Assembly: GCA_944388135.1 (NCBI GenBank)
Contig: CALXHP010000012.1
Location: 1 to 37,404 of the forward strand
Source of the DNA: an uncultured Gemmiger sp.
GTDB taxonomy: Bacteria; Bacillota; Clostridia; Oscillospirales; Ruminococcaceae
Reading direction: 5' to 3'
Length of the DNA: 37,404 nt
The notes beneath the pieces were generated by a model. It was not told the DNA's origin, did no database searches, and was given only the letters and a program-made list of their open reading frames with translations. This document shows, piece after piece, positions 24,019-30,930 of this stretch (position 1 is the first letter of the stretch; each line of letters starts with the position of its first letter). Position numbers and translations under genes: made by a program.

Positions 24019-25020
24019 ATGAAACGCTGTCCCCAATGCGGCGCCGCCAGTACGCGGCCCGGTGAGAAATTCTGTGCCCGGTGCGGAGCACCGCTGACCG
24101 AAGCGCCCGCCCCGGAGGAGGTGACCTGGCCGCCCCAGGCGGCGATCCGCCGCCGTCGCCGGATGATCGCGGCCATTGTGGCCGGGGTGGCGGCCGTCGT
24201 GGTGCTGGCGGGGGTGCTGATCTGGCTGGTGGCGGCCCGCGCCAACAGCCGGACCCAGCCTGTGGAGGCTTCGGCACCGGCTGATTCCACAGCGGAGGTC
24301 ACCTCGGAACCTGCCCCCACTCAAGCGCCGGTCACGGCCGCCCTGGCGGAGGAAAAACGGCTGTACCTGGAAAATCTGCCCACCGCCCCGGGCATGCGGA
24401 TCACGGTGGACGGGCAGGAGACCCCCTGGTACACGGCGGAGGACGGACGCTTCTATATTGACCGGACCGTCCTGGGGGAGAGCGATACCCTGCTGCGGGC
24501 CATCGTGCCCAGCGGTGCGGAGTACCAGACCTCCCTGGCGCTGGTGTCCAAGCCCAGCAACCCCACGGCGTCCTTCGGCACGATGACCACCTGCGAGGAG
24601 GACGGCTACAACAACCCCGACGGGGAATACCTGGACGCCATGCTGTCGGTCTATTACCGGTCGCTGCTGAAAGCCTACAACTCCCGCAAGGTGTCCGACC
24701 TGCGGTTTTCCACTGACCTGAACGACCAGAGCTGGACCGAGGCCATCACCATGGGCGCCTATGACGCCGTGGAATATGACCTGGCCCAGTCCGATATGGG
24801 CTTTACCACCACCGGCCTGGGGTACGGGGACCACAAAGTGACGCTGAACGTTTTCGGTAAATGGGTGGGGGTCAACCGGACCAGCGGCCAGACCGAGACC
24901 GGTACCGACTATATGACCATCCAGGCCATCTGGCAGGACGGTATCTGGCAGATCGACCGCTGCCTGCCCTGCACCGAGGCAGACTTCAACAACGGCACGC
25001 TGCAGCTTTCCACCAACTGA
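24019..25020 (+). CDS. Zinc-ribbon membrane protein with extracytoplasmic domain
   Basis: The 333-residue protein has an N-terminal zinc ribbon with Cys4, Cys7, Cys19 and Cys22 (MKRCPQCG, KFCARCG). A basic patch RRRRR precedes one membrane helix (about 49-73). After a Ser/Thr/Pro linker comes an outer part with a short beta domain (MRITVDGQETPWY, TLLRAIVPSGAEY) and a C-terminal domain resembling the NTF2-like fold of TcaA-type proteins (LDAMLSVYYRSLLKAYNSRK, IQAIWQDGIWQIDRC). Related proteins act in envelope stress or glycopeptide tolerance, but the match is by layout only. AAAGGAG precedes the ATG. A terminator follows. Confidence 0.78.
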   Translation: MKRCPQCGAASTRPGEKFCARCGAPLTEAPAPEEVTWPPQAAIRRRRRMIAAIVAGVAAVVVLAGVLIWLVAARANSRTQPVEASAPADSTAEVTSEPAPTQAPVTAALAEEKRLYLENLPTAPGMRITVDGQETPWYTAEDGRFYIDRTVLGESDTLLRAIVPSGAEYQTSLALVSKPSNPTASFGTMTTCEEDGYNNPDGEYLDAMLSVYYRSLLKAYNSRKVSDLRFSTDLNDQSWTEAITMGAYDAVEYDLAQSDMGFTTTGLGYGDHKVTLNVFGKWVGVNRTSGQTETGTDYMTIQAIWQDGIWQIDRCLPCTEADFNNGTLQLSTN

Positions 25021-25032
25021 AAATTCCTGCAA

Positions 25033-25060
25033 GGCAGGGCCCGCGGGCCCTGCCTTTTTT
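25033..25060 (+). terminator. Terminator after the zinc-ribbon gene
   Basis: GGCAGGGCCC and GGGCCCTGCC (25033-25054) form a near loop-free stem (GC centre) followed by six T. Confidence 0.9.
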
Positions 25061-25088
25061 GTTCACAGAAAGTTTTCGGTTTTTGTAC

Positions 25089-25129
25089 TTGACTTAGTCA
25101 ACCAACAGGGCTATACTTGACATTGTCAA
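25089..25129 (+). promoter_or_regulatory. Promoter with paired TTGACnnnGTCAA operators
   Basis: TTGACT (25089-25094) and TATACT (25112-25117), spacer 17, form a good promoter. Two 13-bp palindromes overlap it: TTGACTTAGTCAA at 25089-25101 covers the -35, and TTGACATTGTCAA at 25117-25129 covers the start point. Their centres are 28 bases apart. This is the layout of a repressor site; the half-site size suits a dimeric winged-helix regulator such as a MarR-family protein, none of which is encoded in the window. Confidence 0.75.
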
Positions 25130-25203
25130 GCGGAAAGACCGCGTGACGGAACCGGAACATTTCGCCCGCTGCGGCGGGCCCACCTCAGAAAGGGGTATAC
25201 GAC

Positions 25204-25746
25204 ATGAGCAAGCTGAATGAATTTATGGAGATCCTTACCGGACATTTCAACAACAAGGCCCAGTACGAGGCCAAGAAAGGGGAGAACTTCCCCTATGCGG
25301 AGCATGTGAACACCGCCTGCAACGACAAGATCACCGGGCTGCCCGCCGATTTTGCGGGGGTGTTTATGGTGGAGGAGAGTTATTTTTCCGCCAACGGCAC
25401 CACCCATGCGGCGCCCCATCTCTTTCTCTTCACCGAGCAGGAGGGCGGCGTGCTGCTGACCAGCTACGACCTGCCCGCGGGCTACGACAAGGACAGCTTC
25501 ACCTATGAGAACCTGAAGCCGGTGGCCTATGCCGACCTGAAACCCTCGGCCAAGTTCACCCCGGCCCTCTACCGGGAGAAGGACGGCGTCTGGGAGGGCG
25601 GCAGCGTGTCGATGTTCAGCCCGGTGCTGAAGTTCACCCTCTTTGAACGGTTCAGCAAGGATGTGCTGGAAGTGTCCGAGAGCATGGAGGTCAACGGCAA
25701 ACGCACCTTCGGCTACGACGAACCTATCCTCTACAAGCGGGCTTGA
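25204..25746 (+). CDS. Uncharacterised 180-residue protein, faint CpcT/CpeT likeness
   Basis: The product is soluble, acidic to neutral, without signal peptide or membrane helix. The N-terminal part FMEILTGHFNNKAQYEA, then FPYAEHVNT, GLPADF and FMVEESYF recalls the F-(S/N)-N-x-x-Q ... P-x-A-x-x ... L-P ... E-E-x-Y order of CpcT/CpeT bilin-lyase-fold proteins. The likeness is weak and a bilin role in this organism would be surprising, so I treat the function as unknown. AGAAAGGGG precedes the ATG at 25204. It is monocistronic, driven by the operator-bearing promoter at 25089, and its stop is followed one base later by a palindrome copy. Confidence 0.75.
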   Translation: MSKLNEFMEILTGHFNNKAQYEAKKGENFPYAEHVNTACNDKITGLPADFAGVFMVEESYFSANGTTHAAPHLFLFTEQEGGVLLTSYDLPAGYDKDSFTYENLKPVAYADLKPSAKFTPALYREKDGVWEGGSVSMFSPVLKFTLFERFSKDVLEVSESMEVNGKRTFGYDEPILYKRA

Positions 25747-25747
25747 T

Positions 25748-25783
25748 GTTCCTTCTTTGCAAAGAAGGAACCGAAGAAATTCC
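25748..25783 (+). repeat. 3'-UTR palindrome element, copy 4
   Basis: The perfect 24-bp palindrome (25748-25771) begins one base after the stop at 25746, followed by CGAAGAAATTCC and the shared terminator at 25788. Confidence 0.85.
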
Positions 25784-25787
25784 AAAT

Positions 25788-25826
25788 AAAAATCCCTCGC
25801 AGGGAATTACCCTGCGGGGGATTTTT
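25788..25826. terminator. CGCAGGG-core bidirectional terminator
   Basis: AAAAATCCCTCGCAGGG (25788-25804), loop AATTA, and CCCTGCGGGGGATTTTT (25810-25826) end two converging genes. Palindrome copies flank it on both sides in mirror orientation. Confidence 0.9.
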
Positions 25827-25833
25827 GATTAGA

Positions 25834-25866
25834 GTTCTTTTGGTTCTTTTCTTGCAAGAAAAGAAC
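25834..25866 (-). repeat. 3'-UTR palindrome element, copy 5
   Basis: A variant palindrome, GTTCTTTTCTTG plus its complement (25843-25866), lies 12 bases past the stop of the aminopeptidase gene on the minus strand. The tail in gene sense is CAAAAGAACTCTAAT. The same variant occurs at 30114. Confidence 0.85.
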
Positions 25867-25878
25867 ATACAGACGCGC

Positions 25879-27666
25879 TTACCGGCCGATGGGAGCGCAC
25901 TTCTTGGCCAGCCAGGCTTTCTCCTCGTCGGTCAGGCGGGGGGCCAGGGTCTCATAGACATGCTGGTGGAAGTTGTTCAGCCAGTCGATCTGTACCCGGG
26001 ACAGTTCATCCACGATCACCGGGGTGGTGTCGATGGGCACCACGGTCAGGGGGGTGAAGCCCAGCCAGTGGCCGTACTGGTTGTCGCCCAGGTCGATGCA
26101 CTCCAGCTCGTTCTCGATGCGGATGCCCACCTCGTCGGTCTCATAGATGCCCGGCTCGTCGGTGATGGTCATGCCCGGCTTGAAGATCACCGGGTTGTTG
26201 GGCCGCAGACTCTGGGGGCCTTCATGGACGCCCGAGATGAAGCCCACGCCGTGGCCGGTGCCGCAGCGGTAGTTCACCTTGTGGGCCCAGACCGGACCCC
26301 GGGCAAAGGTATCCAGGGCAAAGCCGGTGCAGTAATCCAGGAACACCGCCCGGGCCATGTCGATGTGGCTCTGGAGCACCCAGGTGTAGTACTTGCGCTC
26401 GTCCTCGGTGAGGGGGCCTACCGGATAGGTCCGGGTGATGTCGGTGGTGCCGCAGTCATACTGGCCGCCGTTGTCCACCAGCAAAAAGCCCTTGCGCTCG
26501 ATCTTGCTGTTGACCTCCCCTTCGGCATGATAGTGCATCATGGCCGCGTTGGGACCCCAGGCCGCAATGGTGGAGAAGCTGTCCTCCAGATAGCCCGGCT
26601 GCTCGGCCCGGCGCTTCTGGAGCATCTTCTCGATGTCGGTCTCGTAGAGCTCCTGGCCTTCCGCCAGGGCTTTCTCCAGGTCCATCTCAAACCGGACCAC
26701 GGCTACGCCATCCCGGATATGGCATTCCCGGATATTCTCAAGCTCCACCGCATTCTTCACGCCCTTCAGGGCAAAGATGGGGTCGGTGCCCGCCACCGTC
26801 TTGTAGGCGGAAAGGCCATTATAAAGGTCATAGTTGGTGGCCTTCTCGTCCACCAGGAAGACTTCCCCGGCATCCACCTTGCTCACGGCGTCCAGCAGGT
26901 CGGTGTAGCCCCGGACGGCCACCCCGTTCTCCGCCAGGGTGGCGGCGTCCGCCTCGCTCAGACGGCCCGGCGCTACAAAGAGGGTGGCGTCCCGGGAAGT
27001 AACCAGAGCATAGGCCACCGCCAGCGGGGTGCAGGGCAGGTCCCGGGCCCGCAGGTTCAGCAGCCAACCCACGCAGTCCAGCCCGGTGACGGCCAGCGCC
27101 GTGGCACCGGCCTTGGCCAGCTCGCCGCGCACCCGGGCGATCTTCTCCGCCGCCGCGGCACCGGTCTGGGCGGTGGTCAGCAGCTCACAGGGGGTATCCG
27201 GCAGGGAAGGACGCTCGCCGGAAGCATCCCAGATGGGGCTGGCCACATCCTGGCTCTTCAGGGAAGCTCCCTTCTTGGCCAGCACGGCGGTGTACTCGTG
27301 GGCCAGGTCGGCGGGCACGCAGCTGCCGTCCAGCAGCAGGGTCTGGCCTTCGGTCATATGGTCGGCCAGGTACTCCGCCACGGTGGGCACCCCGGCGGAA
27401 CCGGCGTGCATGCATTCAATTTCGGTGCCTGCCAGCTGCTTGTCTGCCTGGACATAGAACCGGCCGTCACACCAAAGGGCGGAACCCTCCTGGGTCACCA
27501 CCAGGGTGGAGTTTTCCCCGGTAAAGCCGGAGAACCAGGGCAGCGCATTGTAGTAGGCGGGCAGATACTCGCTGCAATGGGGGTCACTGGTCATAAGCAA
27601 TACGGCGTCTGCGCCCGCGGCTTTGGCGGCGGCGCGCAGCGCGGCGATTTTTTCATTGGTCGTCAA
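25879..27666 (-). CDS. M24B aminopeptidase P (Xaa-Pro aminopeptidase)
   Basis: The 595-residue enzyme has the three-domain form of long aminopeptidase P. Two creatinase-like N-terminal domains come first (ALRAAAKAAGADAVLLMTSD, FSGFTGENSTLVVTQEG, LWCDGRFYVQADKQL). The catalytic pita-bread domain has metal ligands in LLVDNGGQYDCGTTDITRTY (two Asp), GTGHGVGF (His), TDEPGIY and GIRIENELE (two Glu). It removes the first residue from peptides with proline in second place, in the cytoplasm. The ATG at 27666 follows GAGGGAGTG. It is monocistronic, with a promoter at 27701-27728 and a palindrome-terminator element after its stop. Confidence 0.95.
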   Translation of the reverse strand: MTTNEKIAALRAAAKAAGADAVLLMTSDPHCSEYLPAYYNALPWFSGFTGENSTLVVTQEGSALWCDGRFYVQADKQLAGTEIECMHAGSAGVPTVAEYLADHMTEGQTLLLDGSCVPADLAHEYTAVLAKKGASLKSQDVASPIWDASGERPSLPDTPCELLTTAQTGAAAAEKIARVRGELAKAGATALAVTGLDCVGWLLNLRARDLPCTPLAVAYALVTSRDATLFVAPGRLSEADAATLAENGVAVRGYTDLLDAVSKVDAGEVFLVDEKATNYDLYNGLSAYKTVAGTDPIFALKGVKNAVELENIRECHIRDGVAVVRFEMDLEKALAEGQELYETDIEKMLQKRRAEQPGYLEDSFSTIAAWGPNAAMMHYHAEGEVNSKIERKGFLLVDNGGQYDCGTTDITRTYPVGPLTEDERKYYTWVLQSHIDMARAVFLDYCTGFALDTFARGPVWAHKVNYRCGTGHGVGFISGVHEGPQSLRPNNPVIFKPGMTITDEPGIYETDEVGIRIENELECIDLGDNQYGHWLGFTPLTVVPIDTTPVIVDELSRVQIDWLNNFHQHVYETLAPRLTDEEKAWLAKKCAPIGR

Positions 27667-27700
27667 TCTTCAACACTCCCTCGTATTTTGGCTTGACTTC

Positions 27701-27728
27701 ATCATACCACGTTTTACTAAAAGGTCAA
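27701..27728 (-). promoter_or_regulatory. Promoter of the aminopeptidase gene
   Basis: On the minus strand TTGACC (27723-27728) and TATGAT (27701-27706) are 16 bases apart. CTTGAC/GTCAAG half-sites at 27692-27697 and 27725-27730 form a wide inverted pair around it. Confidence 0.65.
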
Positions 27729-27796
27729 GCGGGCACAATATTTGCAAAAAGTTCAAAAAAACAGCGGCCAAAAGGGCCGAAACCCCTTGACGCGTT

Positions 27797-27805
27797 TGTT
27801 ATAAT
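27797..27805 (+). promoter_or_regulatory. Extended -10 promoter of the CobW gene pair
   Basis: TGTTATAAT has an extended -10 (TG-n-TATAAT, hexamer 27800-27805). No good -35 is present at the right distance. I see no obvious Zur-type box. Confidence 0.5.
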
Positions 27806-27869
27806 GGTATTAGCAGTTAGTTTGTGCGACTGCCAGAACCAACCAATTCAGCGAAACAGAGGTGCCATC

Positions 27870-29072
27870 ATGGCAGAGAATAAGACCAAAATCGATATTT
27901 TTTCCGGCTTTCTGGGCGCAGGCAAGACTACGCTCATCAAGAAACTGATCCAGGAGTGCTTCGCCGGGGAGCGCATCGTCCTGATCGAAAATGAATTCGG
28001 CGAGATCGGCATTGACGGCGGCTTCATGCGGGAAGCGGGCATCCAGGTCAATGAGCTGAACTCCGGCTGCATCTGCTGCTCCCTGGTGGGCGACTTCCGG
28101 GAGGCCCTGAAGCAGGTGGTGGAGACCTACCACCCCGACCGCATCCTCATCGAGCCCTCCGGCGTGGGCAAGCTGTCCGACGTGACCCGGGCTGTGGAAG
28201 GCGTCGCCGAGACCCTGCCGGTCATCCTGAACAGCTTTGTCACGGTGGCCGACGTGAACAAGGTCAAAATGTATATGAAGAACTTCGGCGAGTTCTACGA
28301 TGACCAGGTCAGCCATGCTTCCTGCATCATCCTGAGCCGCACCGGCAACACCAGCGAGAAGAAGATCTCCGACGCCGTGGCCCTGCTCACCGAGAAGAAC
28401 CCCACCGCCACCATCGTCACCACCGACTGGACCGCCCTCTCCGGCGCCCAGATCGTCTCGGTCATGGACGGCAAGCGGGACCTGGTGGCCGAGCTGCTGG
28501 ACCAGGCCCGGGCCGCCAACGAGGCCCATGCCGGTGAGGAGGAGCATCATCACCACCATCATCATCACCATGAGGACGGGGAGGAGCACGAGTGCTGCCA
28601 CCATCACGACCATGATGAGGACGAGGAACACGAATGCTGCCATCATCACGACCATGACCATGAGGAGGGCGAATGCTGCCATCATCATGACCATGACCAC
28701 GAGGACCACGAGTGCTGCGGCCATGACCATCACCACGAGCACCACTATGACGAGCACGGCGTATGCAGCTGCGGCCATCATCACCACGACCACGACGCCG
28801 ACGAGGTGTTCACCAGCTGGGGACGGGAGACGGCCCACAAGTTCAGCCGGGCGGCCCTGGAAGAGGCCCTCACCAAGCTGGACGGCGGCGACTACGGCAT
28901 GATCCTGCGTGCCAAGGGCATCGTGGACGGCGGAGCCGACGGCTGGCTGGAATTCGATATGGTCCCCGGCGAGCACGAGATCCGCACCAGCACCCCCGAT
29001 GTCACCGGCAAGCTCTGCGTCATTGGCTCCCAGCTGAAAGAGGCCGACCTGGCCACCCTGTTCGGCCTGTAA
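27870..29072 (+). CDS. CobW-family GTPase with large His/Cys metal-binding insert
   Basis: The 400-residue G3E GTPase has Walker A GFLGAGKTT (residues 13-21), the zinc-binding CICC (Cys67, 69, 70) and a C-terminal CobW_C domain. Between them, about residues 220-313, lies an insert made almost only of His, Asp, Glu and Cys. It holds a run of nine His and repeats of the type HECCHHHDHD. Members of this family are metallochaperones, usually for zinc; the insert suggests high-capacity metal storage or delivery. The ATG at 27870 follows AGAGGTG. It is followed after 54 bases by a second GTPase, forming an operon. The target protein is unknown. Confidence 0.92.
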   Translation: MAENKTKIDIFSGFLGAGKTTLIKKLIQECFAGERIVLIENEFGEIGIDGGFMREAGIQVNELNSGCICCSLVGDFREALKQVVETYHPDRILIEPSGVGKLSDVTRAVEGVAETLPVILNSFVTVADVNKVKMYMKNFGEFYDDQVSHASCIILSRTGNTSEKKISDAVALLTEKNPTATIVTTDWTALSGAQIVSVMDGKRDLVAELLDQARAANEAHAGEEEHHHHHHHHHEDGEEHECCHHHDHDEDEEHECCHHHDHDHEEGECCHHHDHDHEDHECCGHDHHHEHHYDEHGVCSCGHHHHDHDADEVFTSWGRETAHKFSRAALEEALTKLDGGDYGMILRAKGIVDGGADGWLEFDMVPGEHEIRTSTPDVTGKLCVIGSQLKEADLATLFGL

Positions 29073-29126
29073 GCGCGCAAAGAGGGGAACCGTCCCGGCG
29101 GCGGTTGCAACAGAAAGGATAGTACT

Positions 29127-30104
29127 ATGGCAAGACAGATTCCGGTCTACCTGTTTGTAGGCCAGCTGGAGAGCGGCAAGACCAAGTTCATCCAGGAGAC
29201 GATGGAGGACCCCCAGTTTGATTCCGGCGACAAGACGCTGCTGCTGGTCTGCGAGGAGGGCGAGGAAGAGTACGACCCCGACCGCTTCGCTTTCGGCGGC
29301 GTCCATGTGGCCCAGCTGGAGGACAAGAGCGAGCTGAACAAGGAAAACCTCACCGCCCTGGAGAAGAAATCCGGCTGCGGGCGGGTCATCATTGAATACA
29401 ACGGCATGTGGCTGATCCAGGACCTGTACGACGCTATGCCGGACAACTGGCTGGTCTACCAGTGCCTGGCCACGGCGGACGGCACCACCATCAAGACCTA
29501 CGCGGGGGACAACGCCATGCGGTCCCTCTTGCTGGACAAGCTGCGGGGCAGCGAGCTGCTGGTGGTGAACCGGGCCGAGAAGGTCAACGACGAGGAGAGC
29601 CGCCAGCTCATCCACAAGCTGGTGCGCCAGGCCAGCCGCCGCTGCGACATCGCCTATGAGTTTGCCGACGGCAGCGTGGCCTACGACGATATTCCCGACC
29701 CGCTGCCCTTCGACGTGAACGCCCCGGTCATCGAGATCCCCGAGGAATTCTTCGGCATCTGGTATATGGACTGCATGGACGACGCCAAGAAATACGACGG
29801 CAAGACGGTGAAATTCCTGGCCCAGGTCTGCCAGACCAACCGGGCAGGCAAGAACAGCTTTGTGCCCGGCCGGTTCGCCATGACCTGCTGCGTGCAGGAC
29901 ATCCAGTTTGTAGGCTTCCCCTGCAAGTACGACGATTACAAGAACCTGGAACAGCGCAGCTGGATCACCCTGACCGCCAAGGTCAATGTGAAATATCACC
30001 CCATCTACAAGGGCCAGACCCCCGATTCCACCGGCCCGGTGCTCACCGCCCTGAAGGTGGAGCCCGGCGAAAAGCCCAAGGACGACGTGGTCATGTTCAG
30101 CTGA
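29127..30104 (+). CDS. CobW-like GTPase fused to a YcgQ/DUF1980-like domain
   Basis: The 325-residue protein begins MARQIPVYLFVGQLESGKTK, a P-loop (GQLESGKT) with a noncanonical Leu-Glu. Parts like VIIEYNGMW and SELLVVNRAEKV correspond to the GTPase core (Asn-Arg in place of NKxD). It lacks the CxCC zinc motif. From about residue 207 a new domain starts (KTVKFLAQVCQTNRAGKN, FVPGRFAMTCCVQDIQFVGF; Cys254-Cys255). This matches the C-terminal part of YcgQ/TIGR03943 proteins, which pair with the YcgR permease. Neither permease nor full YcgQ is in the window. Co-occurrence with the His-rich CobW suggests joint work in metal handling, which is inference. A palindrome element follows the stop. Confidence 0.82.
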   Translation: MARQIPVYLFVGQLESGKTKFIQETMEDPQFDSGDKTLLLVCEEGEEEYDPDRFAFGGVHVAQLEDKSELNKENLTALEKKSGCGRVIIEYNGMWLIQDLYDAMPDNWLVYQCLATADGTTIKTYAGDNAMRSLLLDKLRGSELLVVNRAEKVNDEESRQLIHKLVRQASRRCDIAYEFADGSVAYDDIPDPLPFDVNAPVIEIPEEFFGIWYMDCMDDAKKYDGKTVKFLAQVCQTNRAGKNSFVPGRFAMTCCVQDIQFVGFPCKYDDYKNLEQRSWITLTAKVNVKYHPIYKGQTPDSTGPVLTALKVEPGEKPKDDVVMFS

Positions 30105-30113
30105 ACGGGGACC

Positions 30114-30150
30114 GTTCTTTTCTTGCAAGAAAAGAACCAAAAGAACTCTC
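30114..30150 (+). repeat. 3'-UTR palindrome element, copy 6
   Basis: GTTCTTTTCTTG plus its complement (30114-30137) starts 9 bases past the stop of the GTPase fusion gene. The tail is CAAAAGAACTCTCAT, and the CGCAGGG-core terminator comes next. Confidence 0.85.
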
Positions 30151-30153
30151 ATA

Positions 30154-30192
30154 AAAAATATCCCGCAGGGATTTTCCCTGCGGGATATTTTT
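30154..30192. terminator. CGCAGGG-core terminator after the GTPase pair
   Basis: AAAAATATCCCGCAGGG (30154-30170), loop ATTTT, and CCCTGCGGGATATTTTT (30176-30192). The core is the same as at 20085 and 25788. Confidence 0.92.
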
Positions 30193-30198
30193 CTTGGG

Positions 30199-30414
30199 AT
30201 TTCTTCGGCTCTTCCTGGCAAAAAGGGGCGGGGCCGTCGTGGTTCCGGGATTGCCCATGCCCGGTTGAAAGATTGGATTTCTTCGGTTCTTTCTTTGTAA
30301 AGAAGGTTTTTCCCCGTGCCGCCCGGTGGGGGCGAGGCCGCTGTGGTTCCGGGATCGCCCATGCCCGGTTGAAAGATTGGAATTTCTTCGGTTCCTTCTT
30401 TGCAAAGAAGGAAC
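30199..30414 (-). repeat. Tandem ~105-bp repeat with decayed palindromes (copies 7-8)
   Basis: ATTTCTTCGG recurs at 30199, 30277 and 30382. The block GGTTCCGGGAT-CGCCCATGCCCGG (first at 30241, again at 30345) and GTTGAAAGATTGG recur with a 104-105-base offset. The palindrome is degenerate near 30209 and 30286 and perfect at 30391-30414. Orientation is minus, yet no minus-strand gene ends here, so these copies are orphaned. Confidence 0.75.
30382..30414 (-). repeat. 3'-UTR palindrome element, orphan copy
   Basis: A perfect 24-bp palindrome (30391-30414) with the tail in minus sense CGAAGAAATTCCAATC. There is no gene ending at its right side, where only the DnaA-box-like region follows. It is either a relic of a lost minus-strand gene or a transposed copy. 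Confidence 0.8.
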
Positions 30415-30458
30415 AAGGGTGTTCATATCCTGTACACAAAGTGTATATTTCAGGGCGG

Positions 30459-30607
30459 TTATCCACTGCGTAAAGGGGTTATCCACGTTGAAATTGTGGA
30501 AAACTCTGTGGAAACCGTGGAAAACTACCCCGGTTTTTCTGTTGAAACTGTGGAAAACCCGGTGGAAAGCTTGCCGCAGAGCGATTTGGCTTCCAAAGTT
30601 TTCCACA
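30459..30607. promoter_or_regulatory. Cluster of DnaA-box-like sites
   Basis: Eight 9-mers close to the DnaA box TTATCCACA (reverse TGTGGATAA) lie within 150 bases. Forward: TTATCCACT (30459), TTATCCACG (30479), TTTTCCACA (30599). Reverse type: TGTGGAAAA (30495 and 30549), TGTGGAAAC (30507), CGTGGAAAA (30516), GGTGGAAAG (30561). Two GTTGAAA(T/C)TGTGGAAAAC units start at 30488 and 30541. No dnaA or dnaN gene is in the window, so it is more likely a DnaA-binding regulatory or titration site than the chromosomal origin. Confidence 0.55.
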
Positions 30608-30635
30608 GCGGGGCAGTGGAGGCGGGGGACCCGGC

Positions 30636-30664
30636 TTGACAAGGCCGTGGTATCTGTGTACAAT
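30636..30664 (+). promoter_or_regulatory. Promoter of scfA-scfB
   Basis: TTGACA (30636-30641) and TACAAT (30659-30664) are 17 bases apart, just after the DnaA-box-like cluster. The leader before the ATG at 30703 is about 30 bases. Confidence 0.85.
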
Positions 30665-30702
30665 AAGAATAATCCAAAATTGTGCAAAGGAGTGACTGTT
30701 GT

Positions 30703-30849
30703 ATGAAGCACATTCAGACCCTCGAGACCCGCGATATGGTGAAGAGCCTCCAGAACGGCGGCTGCGGTGAATGCCAGACCTCCTGCCAGAGCGCCTGCAA
30801 GACCAGCTGCGGCATCGCCAACCAGCCCTGCGAGAAGGCTGAGAACTGA
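30703..30849 (+). CDS. scfA: SCIFF ribosomal peptide precursor
   Basis: This 48-residue peptide begins MKHIQTLETRDMVKSLQNGG and has six cysteines, at positions 21, 24, 28, 32, 36 and 43, in the arrangement CGECQTSCQSACKTSC. This is the hallmark of SCIFF (six cysteines in forty-five residues), a near-universal clostridial RiPP precursor. The radical-SAM partner forms thioether links from Cys to nearby residues, known for the Clostridium thermocellum pair. The first 20 residues act as the leader. AAAGGAGTG precedes the ATG. The maturase gene follows 81 bases downstream beyond a weak terminator, so the peptide should be made in excess. The role of the mature peptide is unknown. Confidence 0.96.
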   Translation: MKHIQTLETRDMVKSLQNGGCGECQTSCQSACKTSCGIANQPCEKAEN

Positions 30850-30870
30850 TTTTTTCCCATCTGGCAATCG

Positions 30871-30904
30871 TGCCGGGCTGCCCGTGCGGCGCCCGGCATT
30901 TTCT
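30871..30904 (+). terminator. Weak terminator/attenuator between scfA and scfB
   Basis: TGCCGGGC (30871-30878) pairs with GCCCGGCA (30891-30898), then TTTTCT. It probably lowers scfB expression relative to scfA. Confidence 0.6.
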
Positions 30905-30930
30905 ATGGCTGTTTTACAAGGAGTTTTTCC

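Noticed and set aside
27810-30416. Very long open frame on the minus strand opposite the two CobW GTPases
   Set aside because: It is a mirror of the high-GC coding genes on the plus strand; the protein shows low-complexity Val/His/Gly runs, no ribosome site and no domain, whereas the plus-strand genes have clear motifs.
30459-30607. Chromosomal replication origin (oriC)
   Set aside because: DnaA-box-like sites are present, but dnaA, dnaN and an AT-rich unwinding region are absent; recorded as a regulatory cluster instead.
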